64,000 nt of DNA from Ciona intestinalis (GCF_000224145.3 NC_020168.2:1418254-1482253), one strand, 5' to 3'. Shown: positions 1 to 10,554, numbered from the stretch's first letter. Made by a program: numbers and translations. The notes: a model not told the origin generated them from the letters alone.

Positions 1-1335
1 ATATGTTCAGCTTACATAGTTGAAAAGAGGTGTCAATTTGTTCCTGAAAACAATCGCCGCTTACGTGCTAAGAATTTACTTTGCCACTTAAGTACGTTAC
101 ACTTTGACGTAATATCCCGTATGTTTTTAATCGTCGTCTCGAAAAGTTTTGAACAAACCTACAATTTGTCACATCTCATTATGTTTCACAATTTCGCCGG
201 ACAAATACGTCATTCAACCGCTAAAAATATACCGTGTGTTGTTTTTTGTGTAGACGGCGCAAGTTTTTCTCAAAATTAACTCGAAATTGAATAATTCGGC
301 CTACTTTCGAAGTGTGTCTCATTTACCTCATTTTCCCCGTATGTCACGCTACAAAAACTTTTATATTTCTGAAGCCACGGGAGAAATTCACCACCGCAAT
401 ATACCGGAAACTCCAGTTTCAGTTTGATTTTATTTGTCTATGTCTGCATAAACGCACGCATCGCTCAACCTTTATCGAGGTTAAAATGTATGTTTGTATA
501 TTTGTAGTGTTGCAAATATCGATGAAAAATTAGGTTTAGAAAGTTGAACTTTAAGAAAGTTGAGCTTTAGTCAATGCATAATGCACTTAAACTGTTGTGG
601 GACAAAACAAATTGTTCCAAAATTGCAAAAACCCAGCACCAGAAAACCGCACAAAGTAAACATTTGCGCTACGGTGCGGAGATTTTTTCTTTTCTGTTTT
701 AGTGTTTCTGCATTGCATGTAAACCGTACCACCCGCTGCCTTCGTTATGAGTTTTCGAATTCCATAACGCACATGGCGATTTAGATCAAATTGACGATAC
801 CCAATCGCATTATTATGGTTGTGTTGACTAACTACATTCCGTTACGATGCGGTGTTTCGATTTTGCCTTCCGACTTTTTTTGCAACAGATTCCCCCATAG
901 CATATAATCATCTTCTTTGTTCGGTTCCTTTACGGTGACCTGTGTTTGAAACGTCGTGCAGATGTCTTAACACCATCGCACAATGGAAAACAAGCAAAAA
1001 TCCCCGTCACCCACCGCGTATGGGATTTATTAGCGCACAGACACCAAGAGCCGTGCACGGATTTTCACCGATCCACCACAGCTTTATTGATAAACTCACA
1101 TATCGCTATTGTTTCAAGACGTTAATTGGAGATTAGCCTGTTTATGGTGAAAAATACGTGATCTGCTAAGTCTGAATGGCGCACACGATAACATCTGTTT
1201 TCGATCCTATTAACCTATCCACGGTGCAACACTGTTTTAGTTTTGGGCCGCGCAATGAGGTTGGAAAACACCTTCCAATAACGCAGTTCTTCACAGTATA
1301 CAGAATTTCAACTGTTTTGCGTTGCGTTTATTCAG
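1..1335. other. No confident gene; possible upstream exons or intron
   Basis: Only short open frames are seen. The gene ending at 2464 probably has its earlier exons here or beyond the left edge. The frame upstream of 1336 stays open back to about 1176, so a start inside this stretch cannot be excluded. Confidence 0.4.
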
Positions 1336-2464
1336 AAACAGCTATAAAGAATCAACAGCGTCATCCAACGGAAGTATATCGCGGCCTGAGTTCAAGTGAG
1401 GGTCCGGTTGGTGGCGCTACAGACGGTTTATTCTCGAGTGTAATATCTGGACAGCGCGGTAAGTGCAATACATAAAACATTATGGGACGCATGCTTTTAA
1501 GGTAACCATTAAAACCAAAGTATACGATTTATAAGCCTAATTAATCTGTTAAATTTCCCGTAATTTTATCAGTCCTTATTAGTGAATAATGTTTACGTTT
1601 AAACGTGTTTGTTTACAATGTTAGCCGCTCGTGTTTTTCCAAGTTTACTTAAATGAAAAATAAACACATGATTTCCGCACAGATGGTTTCCCAGCAAATG
1701 TTTCGCTTGACCGATCTTTACAGTCGACTGGTTTCGGGCAAATGAACGCAGCTGAGAAAGTAAGAGAGATGGCTTCGCTGGAGATGAGTATGGGTGCCCT
1801 ATACATGCATGAGGTACGATATTCCTCGATTTAAACTTATGGTATTGTAGTTGCTTTACACAGAACACCTTACATCGTATTTCCTTAACCTCAGCTTCAC
1901 CACCAGCGGTTGAACCTACGTCATGAGCGAATGATGTGGGAGACCATACCTGATGACGTCAGCAGTTGTCAGGGCGATCCGAGTCAATCAAATGTCGCGT
2001 CACAACGTTTTAACCCATCGCAGCGACTTGACAGCGGGTATAAGGCCACCGGACTAGCGAAAGAGGATATTTTTGGAAAACACTCTGCTGACGTCAAAAC
2101 GATTCCGAATTTTTCATCTAAGCGCCAGGTGTCGCCAACCGACCAACCTTTTATTTCTATGGACGTACGACAACCTCTACAGGTGCCAGATGACAATACA
2201 TCGGACAGCGATGCAGCCCCACAGGAATTTCATCTTACTGACAACCATTCTGACGTAAGTACACTGTTGTTACGACAGACACAATCAACTTTAAACCAAA
2301 TATAATTTAGGATGAAGAGATTCCCCTCACTTTAAGAACAGAACCATCTACTTCAAATTACCTACCACCGCAGGTAATATATATATTATGTGATGGTTTT
2401 ATTCCCTTTTTAATTGAACTTGTTTAAATTTAGTAAAGCAAATATTTTCGCTTTTCAGGTATAG
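1336..2464 (+). CDS. 3' part of unrecognised gene, five exons
   Basis: Product not recognised. Exons read as 1336-1458, 1683-1813, 1895-2254, 2311-2373 and 2459-2464. Each has AG/GT borders and the phases join without a stop. The joined protein is hydrophilic and rich in Ser, Asp and Gln. It contains a short helical Met/Glu-rich stretch (NAAEKVREMASLEMSMGALY) encoded by the second exon, followed by a low-complexity tail ending in YLPPQV. The last exon holds only one codon and the stop TAG. The acceptor at 1334-1335 leaves an incoming split codon, so either more exons lie upstream or the first exon starts further left (the frame is open to 1176). No domain was seen; it could be the disordered C-terminus of a larger protein. 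Confidence 0.5.
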
Positions 2465-2656
2465 CATACAATGTGAGAATCATTTATATATCGCTGCAAC
2501 AGTTGACGGCTCTTTCTTATCGTACTGTGCATTGATATAGACAATTCCCCCGACTCCTTATGCTCGGAGAGTGACCAGATATATCTCAACATACAAGACT
2601 CTACATACAGCCCTACATACAAACTTAAACAATTAAAACGAAATAACTGTAAAATA

Positions 2657-2853
2657 TATAGTAAGTGGGGGAAGATGGGACACTTTTTTCTCCCATTTTT
2701 TCGTCCCATTTGGTAGTAAACAAAGAAAATTCAAAGAATTATAAAACCGTATTCTCACGACCCCATCATACCATTGTTAATTGTTTAAAACAGGATCAGG
2801 ATATTTGGATATTATGTGCTAAAGGTGTCCCATCTTTCCCCACTCTACTGTAT
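2657..2853. mobile_element. MITE copy (gtgggggaagatgggacacc family)
   Basis: This is the leftmost of about 25 copies of a roughly 195 bp non-coding element. The ends are inverted repeats: gtgggggaagatgggacac on the left, and ggtgtcccatctttccccac on the right. The interior contains 'ggtagtaaacaaagaa', 'attataaaaccgta' and 'gtttaaaacaggatcagg', which recur in all copies. It lies just 3' of the previous gene, probably in its 3' flank. Confidence 0.85.
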
Positions 2854-3214
2854 TACTCCTAAATTTAAAATTCTTGTTAAGTATTTTAAGTCAGGCAGTC
2901 GTATACCGAAAACCAAAAGACGACTTTTTTTCCGGCTGTTTAGCATGCTTAATTTTTAAATTATATCAGTGTTATGTGTGATCCTGCTTTTTAGTAATAT
3001 TCTTGTGAAAAGCATATTTTGTGTATTTGTTAGTGCACGCTTATTTACGCGGATTGTTGAAATAAATTTTTAAAAATCGAATTTTTATATGGTTAATATG
3101 TAATATTTATCACCGATGTGTCTTTACACCCCTGAACCATAGATATCTAAACATATGTTCAGATATCTATGCCTGAACTGTCATGGGTGCAACGATAAAT
3201 CTCGGGGGAAATTA

Positions 3215-3720
3215 AACAATAATATACTGACATAATAACAAGATAACGTATGGAAAATATAAACGAAATTCAGTCACATGCATTTGAGGATTAATTATGA
3301 CAATTGGATCGTGCGAAATAGAATGTAGAAATATCCATTTTGTGACAAAGTATAAACTTTATTGTAACTTATTATCATTTTTGTTACCACAAAGTTTAAC
3401 ACCTGAAGATACACTATATAGTGCTAATTAAAGTTCTAAAAATTGAAATAATACAAAGTACGTTTAAATTTAAAAGCGTACAATTTTATTTTGTCTTATA
3501 TTCCTAAAACAAAAATCGTTTATTATTGAAAATTAACAAGTATTTTAAACTGTCCCTTCTTACCCCCGCCTGTTTTCAAATCACTTAGAACCTGGTGTGC
3601 TAAATTACTTTTAGTGTATTTTAATAAACTTTTTGAAGTGTTGTTAATTAATAAAAGTATGATAGTACAAATGTATGGTGTACCATCTCACCCCGCACCA
3701 TTATTTTCAACTCCTTTAGT
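3215..3720. repeat. Diverged copy of a longer repeat
   Basis: 'aataatatactgacataataacaagataacg...ggaaaatata' and the following 'ttttaaactgtcccttctta' resemble the block at 38740-39424, where the same pieces occur in the same order. The second half is also related to 13857-14074 and 14640-14943. No coding potential was seen. The rest of 2854-4106 shows nothing else recognisable. Confidence 0.5.
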
Positions 3721-4106
3721 TTGTTTCAATTGTGATTTTGAGATTAATTTTTTTACGGCATGTACCGCAGCGTGCGCACTAAAATTTACATTTTATGTAT
3801 TATATACAGTTGCTTGCAACGAAAAATAAGTTAAAAACAAAACAAACGAGTTTTATAAATAACAAAAATATACGATGTCGTGATACGAACCACTGGTCGT
3901 TTTATAAACAAGTATACGTTTATTAAGTTTATGATAAATCCGTTATATGAATGTTCCTATTGGGCGGTAGCATTCGTAGGAATCCCATTCTAATGAACTA
4001 GTAGAAGATGCCATTCTTGCGGGATCTATAAATTGCTTTGTGATTAATTTTAAACATTTTTGCAAGTAGCAACTCAAGTGCTACTGTTAACCACAAAGGT
4101 ATTATG

Positions 4107-4296
4107 TAGTAGAGCCGGTGGAGATGGGACACCTTTTCATTTTATTTTCTCGTCCAATTTTGTAGAAAACAAGAACATTCAAATAATTATATTCTTCACG
4201 ACTACCATAGACCGTTGTTGGTTGTAAAAAAGTACGAGTACGATATTTGAATACAATGTACTAAAGGTGTCCCATCTTCCTCCACCCCACTTTATA
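4107..4296. mobile_element. MITE copy
   Basis: Same family as 2657-2853, with degraded left end (gccggtggagatgggacacc) and right end ggtgtcccatcttcctccac. Confidence 0.8.
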
Positions 4297-4448
4297 TTAA
4301 AATATTAGATTAAGTCCTTTGCCTGCTTGGTTATAATAACAATTTAACTATTTCTAAGTATGAGCAACATATAAAGAGGTGATATATAATCGGCGTTTTG
4401 TTTATGGTGAACGAAAAGCATTGAACTTAATTAAGTGATGCATCTTAC

Positions 4449-5225
4449 CCTCAACGAAATCGGAGTAAGAAACTTCTATTGTCTCTTCACTCGTAACGTC
4501 TGAGACCAAATCTCCAGTTGTACTGGATCCAATATCACTATCCGGTACCAGAAGTTCATCCTCGATAAAATATTGCCCAACTTCACGAACGTCAAGTTTA
4601 CCAATGACGTCACGTAGGAGGTCATCAACAAACTGAGAGACCACAGATGCGTCGTCGTCGCTTGATTCGCACGAGATTGTGTCTTTATAATGGTAAACAT
4701 TATTTAACTTCAATCAAACAGCTTTGACTTAAAAAATACCCAATTTTCAGACACTCAATATGTAAAAAAATATAGTACACAGTGGGTTTTATCAAAGAAT
4801 ATAGAAATCAGTTGTATATCTATTTACTTAGGGTTTGACAATACCGATATCGATTTAAAACGTACAATAAAGAAATTTAGAGTACAAACCTGAGCTTTCT
4901 TCTAATGAAAGATTTGATTCTGAAATTATTGGGCCGAAAGTTTCAAGGCTCCGGCTGATGCAATTGGTTACTAGAAAATACGAGAGGGCAGAACGCATTA
5001 CTTTCTGGACGATTTTTACTGACAAGTCTTCAATTAAGGGTTCCTCCGTTCGTTTATCTTTGTGTGGTGTTTTTCTGTACGTTCTATTGCCGGGTTTGAT
5101 TTGATTGGTGCGATCGGGTGACACTTTTGGATCGAAACTGACCGCCTTGTCATTTAGGAGGTTTGTAGATTCCGCAGTGAAATGTACATCGGCCAGATGA
5201 GCAGTCGGACTCGGTGCCTTTGTAA
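4449..5225 (-). CDS. Two internal exons of unrecognised gene with amphipathic helices
   Basis: Minus-strand exons 5225-4890 (336 nt) and 4682-4449 (234 nt) have AG acceptors and GT donors. Both are phase 1 in and phase 1 out and contain no stop. The encoded 190 residues are acidic and Ser-rich. Two segments look like amphipathic helices: EDLSVKIVQKVMRSAL near the middle of the first exon and FVDDLLRDVIGKL early in the second. The second fits the published hydrophobic spacing of A-kinase-anchoring (PKA regulatory subunit-binding) helices, hydrophobic at 1, 4, 5, 8, 9 and 12. That role is inference only. Exons on both sides are missing: upstream would be to the right of 5225, downstream to the left of 4449. 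I could not place them. Confidence 0.55.
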
Positions 5226-6251
5226 CTGAGCACAAAATAAGAGAGCCTGGCTCTAATGAAAAGTTTCAATCGTTTAAATCGGATTTTAACGGTTCAAGCC
5301 CGAACTGATGCCATTACCCTTTAAATTAAAATAATCTAAAAATACTACATGCCGGAATAATCTGGTACTACGAAAACGAAACAAACAAAAATTAGAGAAG
5401 AATACAACTATTATTTAGGATTTTTGTTTGCTACGTTTTCGTAGGACCAGATCCTTACTTGCGGCATTTATTATAAACTACTACATATCAATTATCATTA
5501 GAAAGTCAGTACTGTACAATGTTTACTTTGTGTTATCTTTACAGTTACCCGTAAATTATAGAAATAGGACATTTGGTTAAAATGTTTTGTGGCACCATAA
5601 CTTCAACACGCTTTACGAGGCTTACGTTGAACCAGACTAAAAGTCATCTAAACCGCTTACTTATTCTGGCTGTGCCAGTTCTTGCAGTTGGACAATCTAG
5701 TTCGGTATTCGCCAAGAGCAACTGACTGTCCTGTTGTTTTCATTCATGCAATTAAAACATAGTTTTGTTGTATTTTTCAGTCTAGCTTCTGAATGAAAAA
5801 TTATACCCGAAAATTAGATGTTTCTTCGTAATCAGAGTTTTCATTTGAAAAGTCTATCGATTCTGTGTCATTACAACTGTGTATGCTGTCGGTCTCCTAG
5901 TACATAGCATATACATTAAAACAAATCTAATTTACGTTTAAATGCGTAAAGCAGTAATTTACTACAAATAATACAAACTGGCATAGAGTTTTTCTTGGAT
6001 TTTGATCCCCGGCCACAACAAGAGAAGCATGCAAATTTTCTTTTCTTGAATGGCATTTTTAACGTCCTTTTCAGTAAGCAAGTTTAACAGTAAGCAGTAA
6101 ACAAAGAAATATTAATTTAAACTTTTATTTTATTATGACCAAACAATTATTGTTGTTTCTAATAAAAGTCAACAATTCCTCTGGTATAAATAAAGCAAAA
6201 GAATTATTTCTACAAAGTTTTCATGGTATAGTGTGAGATTTTAAACAGAAT
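5226..6251. other. Intergenic or intronic, one fold-back repeat
   Basis: No coding exon was recognised apart from possible missing 5' exons of the minus-strand gene at 4449-5225. The fold-back at 5351-5464 is the only structured element seen. Confidence 0.4.
5351..5464. repeat. Fold-back element (imperfect inverted repeat)
   Basis: Left arm 5351-5391 (gccggaataatctggtacta, then cgaaaacg) is the imperfect reverse complement of right arm 5420-5464 (ending cgtaggaccagatcc...gcggc). The arms are about 42 nt with a spacer near 30 nt. A related terminus, cgttttcgtagcaccagatc, occurs at 55040-55060. Confidence 0.7.
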
Positions 6252-7204
6252 ATGAATAAAAAGAAAGGGAGTCAAAAGAATGCTCGACTAGAAAAATACA
6301 CAGGAAACTTTCCATTGGTTGAATCATTTTCAACCGCTTCAGAAAGCTCATTTGCGGGGATCGGACCAAGAAAGAACTCATTTGAAAAAGTTAACTCTTG
6401 GTTGTGTGGAGGAAATAATCCAAAGTAAGACCCTTTTTGCATGTAAACAAAACTGTTTATAAACAAATTGACTTTATCAGAAAATGTGAAACTGTTTGCG
6501 CAAAAGACGGGAATATTTTTGATAGTTTTCTTGAATACGATTACCCTCCAATCCCCAACAAACTACAGGTATAAACAAAGTGAAAAACATAAAGTACGGT
6601 ACCTTCGAAAATATAAAGTACACAGCATTTCTTCAGACTCTACTTACTTACGGGGAATACTCTTTGTTCAAGAAATGGACTGTACTTGTAGAAGGAGATT
6701 TTGTCCCGCTTTCAACACCTGCGGAAATGGGCCAACTATCACGGAGGTGGGCACAACGACGTCACTTTAAGGTTTTTAAATTCTTTACTTTCTTTTTTTT
6801 ACATGTTAACATATTGATATAGTTGCAGTTAAGTCTGGCATAAACAACGGTGAAATAAACAAGTTAAAATGTTACCAATAAAGGCTTGTAAAAAAATAAC
6901 ACAAAAGCAATAATATACCAATTTAAGACACGTAAATATATTAAAACAAGGTAACAACTAACAATATGAATAAATGTACCAATTTAAATTTAAAACTTTT
7001 TACGTCATATAGGAAGATCAGAATAGGAGAAATTCGATCTTTGGCAGTCACCAAAAACTGGCTTATTATATGCAATATGAGAAGATTGTATCAAGCAGAA
7101 AGAGATGGAGTTGTACCAGCAGGAGTATCACTTGATATTCGACGCTTAGTACCACTGAAGTATCTTCGACTTTTTATACCAAGGCCTGCTCAAAAAGTAA
7201 TAGG
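6252..7204 (+). CDS. Small four-exon gene model, function unknown
   Basis: Proposed exons are 6252-6424, 6481-6568, 6637-6771 and 7017-7204. The ATG at 6252 starts a 58-residue exon rich in Ser and Asn. The joins at 6424/6481 and 6568/6637 restore one frame with no stop, giving ...NPKKCETVCAKDGNIFDS... then ...TLLTYGEYSLFKKWTVLVE... The second intron is only 68 nt and has a weak donor (gtataa). For the last exon I chose the acceptor at 7015-7016, which opens a 62-codon frame. The alternative canonical acceptor at 7011-7012 gives a 40-codon exon ending at a TGA. The product matches no family I know. A donor at 7205 (gtaaat) suggests a further exon that I cannot find before the tRNA array. Confidence 0.4.
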
Positions 7205-7275
7205 TAAATACTTTTCTAACATAACATTGTTTTGAGTAATTTTAAACGTTTCCACCGAGGTCTAAAATAAGAATC

Positions 7276-7325
7276 TGCCCGGGCGCGTGTGAGGCGAACG
7301 TGATAACCACTACACTACGGAAACT
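7276..7325 (-). pseudogene. tRNA-Val(CAC) fragment
   Basis: Right-hand array member with the T arm and variable loop deleted: 'gcccggg' runs straight into 'cgcgtgtgaggcgaa'. Anticodon region CAC and the 5' half are intact. Confidence 0.8.
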
Positions 7326-7384
7326 GTAGGTAGAATACAACAGGCCTCACTTGGCTGAAAAACTGTTGAGAACAGTATGAATGT

Positions 7385-7470
7385 AACTTATGTATGTTAC
7401 TTTGTGGGTGTTTATTTTTTTGGATTTTTTTATTTTTTTATATAGGGCTGATAATTTGGGCAACCCATTA
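7385..7470. repeat. SINE fragment fused to a tRNA copy
   Basis: 'tgtatgttactttgtgggtg' and 'gctgataatttgggcaaccc' are body pieces of the SINE seen at 46086-46470. They end directly at the 3' end of the tRNA unit at 7471, replacing the normal spacer. Confidence 0.6.
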
Positions 7471-7542
7471 GTTTCTGCCCGGGAACGAACCGAGGGCCTT
7501 TCGCGTGTGAGGCGAACGTGATAACCACTACACTACGGAAAC
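7470..7542 (-). tRNA. tRNA-Val(CAC), imperfect
   Basis: Full length. One acceptor mismatch (gtttctg) and an altered T-stem (gaacgaaccgagg). Confidence 0.65.
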
Positions 7543-7611
7543 TGTTGCAAACAGTAAGCAGCACTTGGCTTATGAAACTAACGTATGGAATTAATGTTAA
7601 TATAAAAATAA

Positions 7612-7684
7612 TGTTTCCGCCCGGGCTCGAACCGAGGACCTTTCGCGTGTAAAGCGAACGTGATAACCACTACACTACGAAAAC
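7612..7684 (-). tRNA. tRNA-Val(TAC)
   Basis: Loop gives TAC (plus-strand gtgtaaagcga). The T stem has one change (accgagg), and the 5' end has a G:U-type change (tacgaaaac). Confidence 0.7.
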
Positions 7685-7754
7685 TATTGCAAACAGTAAG
7701 CAGCATTTGGCTTATGAAACTAACGTATAAAATTAATGTTAATGTATAAAAAAA

Positions 7755-7827
7755 TGTATCCACACGGGCTCAAACCGAGGACCTATCGGGTGTGAGGCGA
7801 ACGTGATAACCTCTACACTACGGAAAC
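7755..7827 (-). pseudogene. tRNA-Val(CAC), degraded
   Basis: Several changes: gtatccac acceptor, gggctcaaacc B box, cctctac D loop. Probably inactive. Confidence 0.7.
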
Positions 7828-7894
7828 TGTTGCAAACATAGAGCAGCGCTTGACTGATAAACTAAAGTATAACATTAATGTTAATATCAAAAAT

Positions 7895-7966
7895 TGTTTC
7901 CGCCCGGGCTCGAACCGGCGACCTTTCGCGTGTTAAGCGAACGTGATAACCACTACACTACGGAAC
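7895..7966 (-). tRNA. tRNA-Val(AAC), one base short
   Basis: Anticodon AAC inside a loop read gtgttaagcga. The acceptor 5' end has lost one base (cggaac). Confidence 0.6.
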
Positions 7967-8035
7967 TGTTGCAAACAATAAAGCAGCACTTGGCTTATGA
8001 AACTAACGTATAAAATTAATGTTAATATAAAAAAA

Positions 8036-8107
8036 TGTTTCCGCCCGGGCTCGAACCGGGGACTTTCGGGTGATAGGCGAACGTGATAACCACTACACTA
8101 CGGAAAC
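8036..8107 (-). tRNA. Val-type tRNA with anticodon ATC
   Basis: Body matches the array, but the loop reads gggtgataggcga on plus, so the anticodon is ATC (would pair with Asp GAT). One base of the anticodon stem/variable region is missing (gactttcgg), so it is probably decayed. Confidence 0.6.
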
Positions 8108-8174
8108 TGTTAAGAACAGTAAGCATTACTAGACTAATAAACCTATCATATGAAATTAATGTTAATGTCAAAAA

Positions 8175-8247
8175 TGTTTCCGCCCGGGCTCGAACCGGGG
8201 ACCTTTCGCGTGTTAAGCGAACGTGATAACCACTACACTACGGAGAC
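8175..8247 (-). tRNA. tRNA-Val(AAC)
   Basis: Near-perfect copy with one acceptor mismatch (cggagac). Loop gtgttaagcga. Confidence 0.75.
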
Positions 8248-8316
8248 TGTTGCAAACATTAAAGCAGCACTTGGCTTATAATCTAACGTTATGGAAATGC
8301 ATTTTAATACTAAAAA

Positions 8317-8389
8317 TGTTTCTGCCCGGGCACGAACCGGGGACATTTAGCTTGTTAGGCGAACGTTATAACCACTACACTACGGAAAC
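8317..8389 (-). tRNA. tRNA-Val(AAC), imperfect
   Basis: Anticodon-stem change (tttagcttg), gcacgaacc B box and gttataacc D arm reduce confidence in function. Confidence 0.55.
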
Positions 8390-8459
8390 CGTTGAAAACA
8401 GTAAGCATCATTCGGCTTATGAAACTAACGTATAAAATGAATGTTGATATATAAAAAAT

Positions 8460-8512
8460 GTTTCCGCGAGGGCGCGAAGCGAGGACATTTAGCGTGTGAG
8501 GCGAATGTGATA
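8460..8512 (-). pseudogene. tRNA-Val(CAC) lacking its 5' third
   Basis: Starts as gtttccgcgagggcgcgaagc, keeps a CAC loop, then breaks off into 'gataagcattactag' spacer. Confidence 0.8.
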
Positions 8513-8564
8513 AGCATTACTAGACTGATAAAACTAACATATGAAATTAATGTTAATGTCAAAA

Positions 8565-8638
8565 AGGTTTCCGCCCGGGCTCGAACCGCGGACCTTTCGC
8601 GTGTGAGGCGAACGTGATAACCACTACACTACGGAAAC
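8565..8638 (-). tRNA. tRNA-Val(CAC)
   Basis: Complete apart from a T-stem mismatch (gaaccgcgg). Confidence 0.7.
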
Positions 8639-8711
8639 TGCTGCAAACAGAAAGCATCACTTGGCTTGGTTTATGAAACTAACGATAAAATTAATGTTAA
8701 TATAAAAAAAT

Positions 8712-8783
8712 TGTTTCCGCCCGGCTCGAACAGGGGACCTTTCGCGTGTGAGGCGAACGTGATAACCACTACACTACGGAAAA
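8712..8783 (-). tRNA. tRNA-Val(CAC), imperfect
   Basis: One base lost in the 3' acceptor/T region (cccggctcg) and altered 5' base (cggaaaa). Confidence 0.55.
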
Positions 8784-8852
8784 TGTTGCAAACAGAAAGC
8801 AGCACTTGGCCTATGAAACTAACGTATAAAATTAATGTTAATATAAAAAAAA

Positions 8853-8925
8853 TGTTTCCGCCCGGGCTCGAACCGGGGACCTTTCGCGTGTTAGGCGAAC
8901 GTGACAACCACTACACTACGGAAAT
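8853..8925 (-). tRNA. tRNA-Val(AAC)
   Basis: Intact arms apart from the D loop (gtgacaacc) and the 5' terminal base (cggaaat). Confidence 0.7.
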
Positions 8926-8992
8926 TGTTAAGAAAAGTAAGCATTACTAGACTAATAAACCTATCATATGAAATTAATGTTAATGTCAAAAA

Positions 8993-9065
8993 TGTTTCCG
9001 CCCGGGCTCGAACCGGGAAACTTTCGCGTGTAAAGCGGACGTGATAACCACTACACTACGGAAAC
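8993..9065 (-). tRNA. tRNA-Val(TAC), imperfect
   Basis: T-arm change (ccgggaaac) and anticodon-side change (gcggacg). Confidence 0.6.
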
Positions 9066-9133
9066 CGATGATATATTATGCATCAATTGGTTAATAATTT
9101 AAACATTATGGGAATGCATTTTATTACTAAAAA

Positions 9134-9206
9134 AGTCCCCGCCCGGGATCGAACCAAGGACCTTTCGCGTGTTAGGCGATCGTGATAACCACTACACTAC
9201 GGAAAC
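9134..9206 (-). tRNA. tRNA-Val(AAC), imperfect
   Basis: Acceptor gtccccg mispairs with cggaaac, and the B box reads gatcgaacc. Confidence 0.55.
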
Positions 9207-9278
9207 TGTTGCAAACAGAAAGCAGCACTTAATTGGCTTATGAAACTAACGTATAAAATTAATGTTAATATAAAAAAT

Positions 9279-9351
9279 TGTTTCCGCCCGGGCTCGAACC
9301 GGGGACCTTTCGCGTGTAAAGCGAACGTGATAACCACTACACTACGGAAAC
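9279..9351 (-). tRNA. tRNA-Val(TAC), canonical
   Basis: All four stems pair perfectly. Loop TTTACAC. Confidence 0.9.
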
Positions 9352-9420
9352 CGATGATATATTTCCAATCTATTGGCTAATGATTTAAACATTATGGAAA
9401 TGCATTTTAATACTAAAAAT

Positions 9421-9493
9421 TGTTTCCGCCCGGGCTCGAACCGGGTACCTTTCGCGTGTAAGGCGAACGTATTAACCACTACACTACGGAAAC
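9421..9493 (-). tRNA. tRNA-Val(TAC)
   Basis: Loop CTTACAC (plus gtgtaaggcga), an intermediate between the TAC and AAC loop forms. D arm reads gtattaacc. Confidence 0.7.
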
Positions 9494-9562
9494 TATTGCA
9501 AACAGTAAGCAGCACTTGGCTTATGAAACTAACGTATGAAATTAATGTTAATATAAATAAAT

Positions 9563-9635
9563 TGTTTCCGCCCGGGCTCGAACCGGGGACCTTTCGCGTG
9601 TGAGGCAAACGTGATAACCACTACACTACGGAAAC
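9563..9635 (-). tRNA. tRNA-Val(CAC)
   Basis: Anticodon stem has one mismatch (ggcaaacg). The rest is canonical. Confidence 0.7.
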
Positions 9636-9715
9636 TGTTGCAAACGGGAAGCAGCACTTGGCTTATGAAACTAACGTATGAAATTAATGTTAATATAAAA
9701 AAAAATGTTTCCGCC

Positions 9716-9767
9716 CGGCCCCAAACGGCGTGTTACGCGAACGTGATAACCACTACACTACGGAAAC
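9716..9767 (-). pseudogene. tRNA-Val(AAC), internal deletion
   Basis: T arm and variable region lost (cccggccccaaacggcg). An identical deletion recurs at 11388-11449. Confidence 0.8.
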
Positions 9768-9834
9768 CGTTAGGAACAGTAAGCATTACTAGACTGATAA
9801 AACTAATATATGAAATTAATCTTAATGTCAAAAA

Positions 9835-9907
9835 TGTTTCCGCCCGGGCTTGAACCGGGGACCTTTCGCGTGTAAAGCGAACGTGATACCCACTACACTA
9901 CGGAAAC
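9835..9907 (-). tRNA. tRNA-Val(TAC)
   Basis: Changes only in the T loop (gggcttgaacc) and D loop (gtgatacccac). Confidence 0.7.
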
Positions 9908-9974
9908 TGTTGCAGACAGAAAGCAGCACTTGGCCTATGAAACAAAAGTATAAAATTAATGTTAATGTCAAAAA

Positions 9975-10047
9975 TGTTTCCGCCCGGGCTCGAACCGGGG
10001 ACCGTTCGCGTGTAAAGCGAACGTGATAACCACTACACTACGGAAAC
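9975..10047 (-). tRNA. tRNA-Val(TAC)
   Basis: One change next to the anticodon stem (accgttcgc). Followed by an unusually short 25 bp spacer. Confidence 0.75.
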
Positions 10048-10071
10048 TGTTGAAAATTAATATATAAAAAA

Positions 10072-10144
10072 TGTTTCCGCCCGGGCTCGAACCGGGAACC
10101 TTTTGCGTGTTAGGCGAACGTGATAACCACTACACTACGGAAAC
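10072..10144 (-). tRNA. tRNA-Val(AAC)
   Basis: Two changes (ccgggaacc, ttttgcg). Confidence 0.65.
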
Positions 10145-10211
10145 CGTTAAGAACAGTAAGCATCACTAGACTGATAAAACTAACATATGAAATTAATGTT
10201 AATGTCAAAAA

Positions 10212-10284
10212 TGTTTCCGCCCGGGCTCGAACCGGGGACCTTTCGCGTGTAAAGCGAACGTGATAACCACTACACTACGGAAAC
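10212..10284 (-). tRNA. tRNA-Val(TAC), canonical
   Basis: Perfect stems; counterpart of 11939-12011 in the duplicated block. Confidence 0.9.
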
Positions 10285-10348
10285 CGATGATACATTTACA
10301 ATCTATTGGCTAATGAACATTATGGAAATGCATTTTAATACTAAAAAT

Positions 10349-10413
10349 TGTTTCCGCGCGGCGGGTACCTTTCGCGTGTTAGGCGAACGTATTAACCACT
10401 ACACTACGGAAAC
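10349..10413 (-). pseudogene. tRNA-Val(AAC) without T loop
   Basis: gtttccgcgcggcgggtacc: the B box is deleted. Twin at 12076-12140. Confidence 0.8.
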
Positions 10414-10482
10414 TATTGCAAACAGGAAGCAGCACTTGGCTTATGAAACTAACGTATGAAATTAATGTTAATATAAAAAAAT

Positions 10483-10554
10483 TGTTTCCGCCCGGGCTCG
10501 AACCGGGGACCTTTTGCGTGTTAGGCGAACGTGATAACCACACACTACGGAAAC
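10483..10554 (-). tRNA. tRNA-Val(AAC), D arm shortened
   Basis: 'ccacacactacgg' lacks two bases of the D arm. Confidence 0.55.

Noticed and set aside
6468-6770. 100-codon frame across the small gene
   Set aside because: Runs through an intron in the model; the alternative frame after splicing gives better protein-like sequence and consistent phases.
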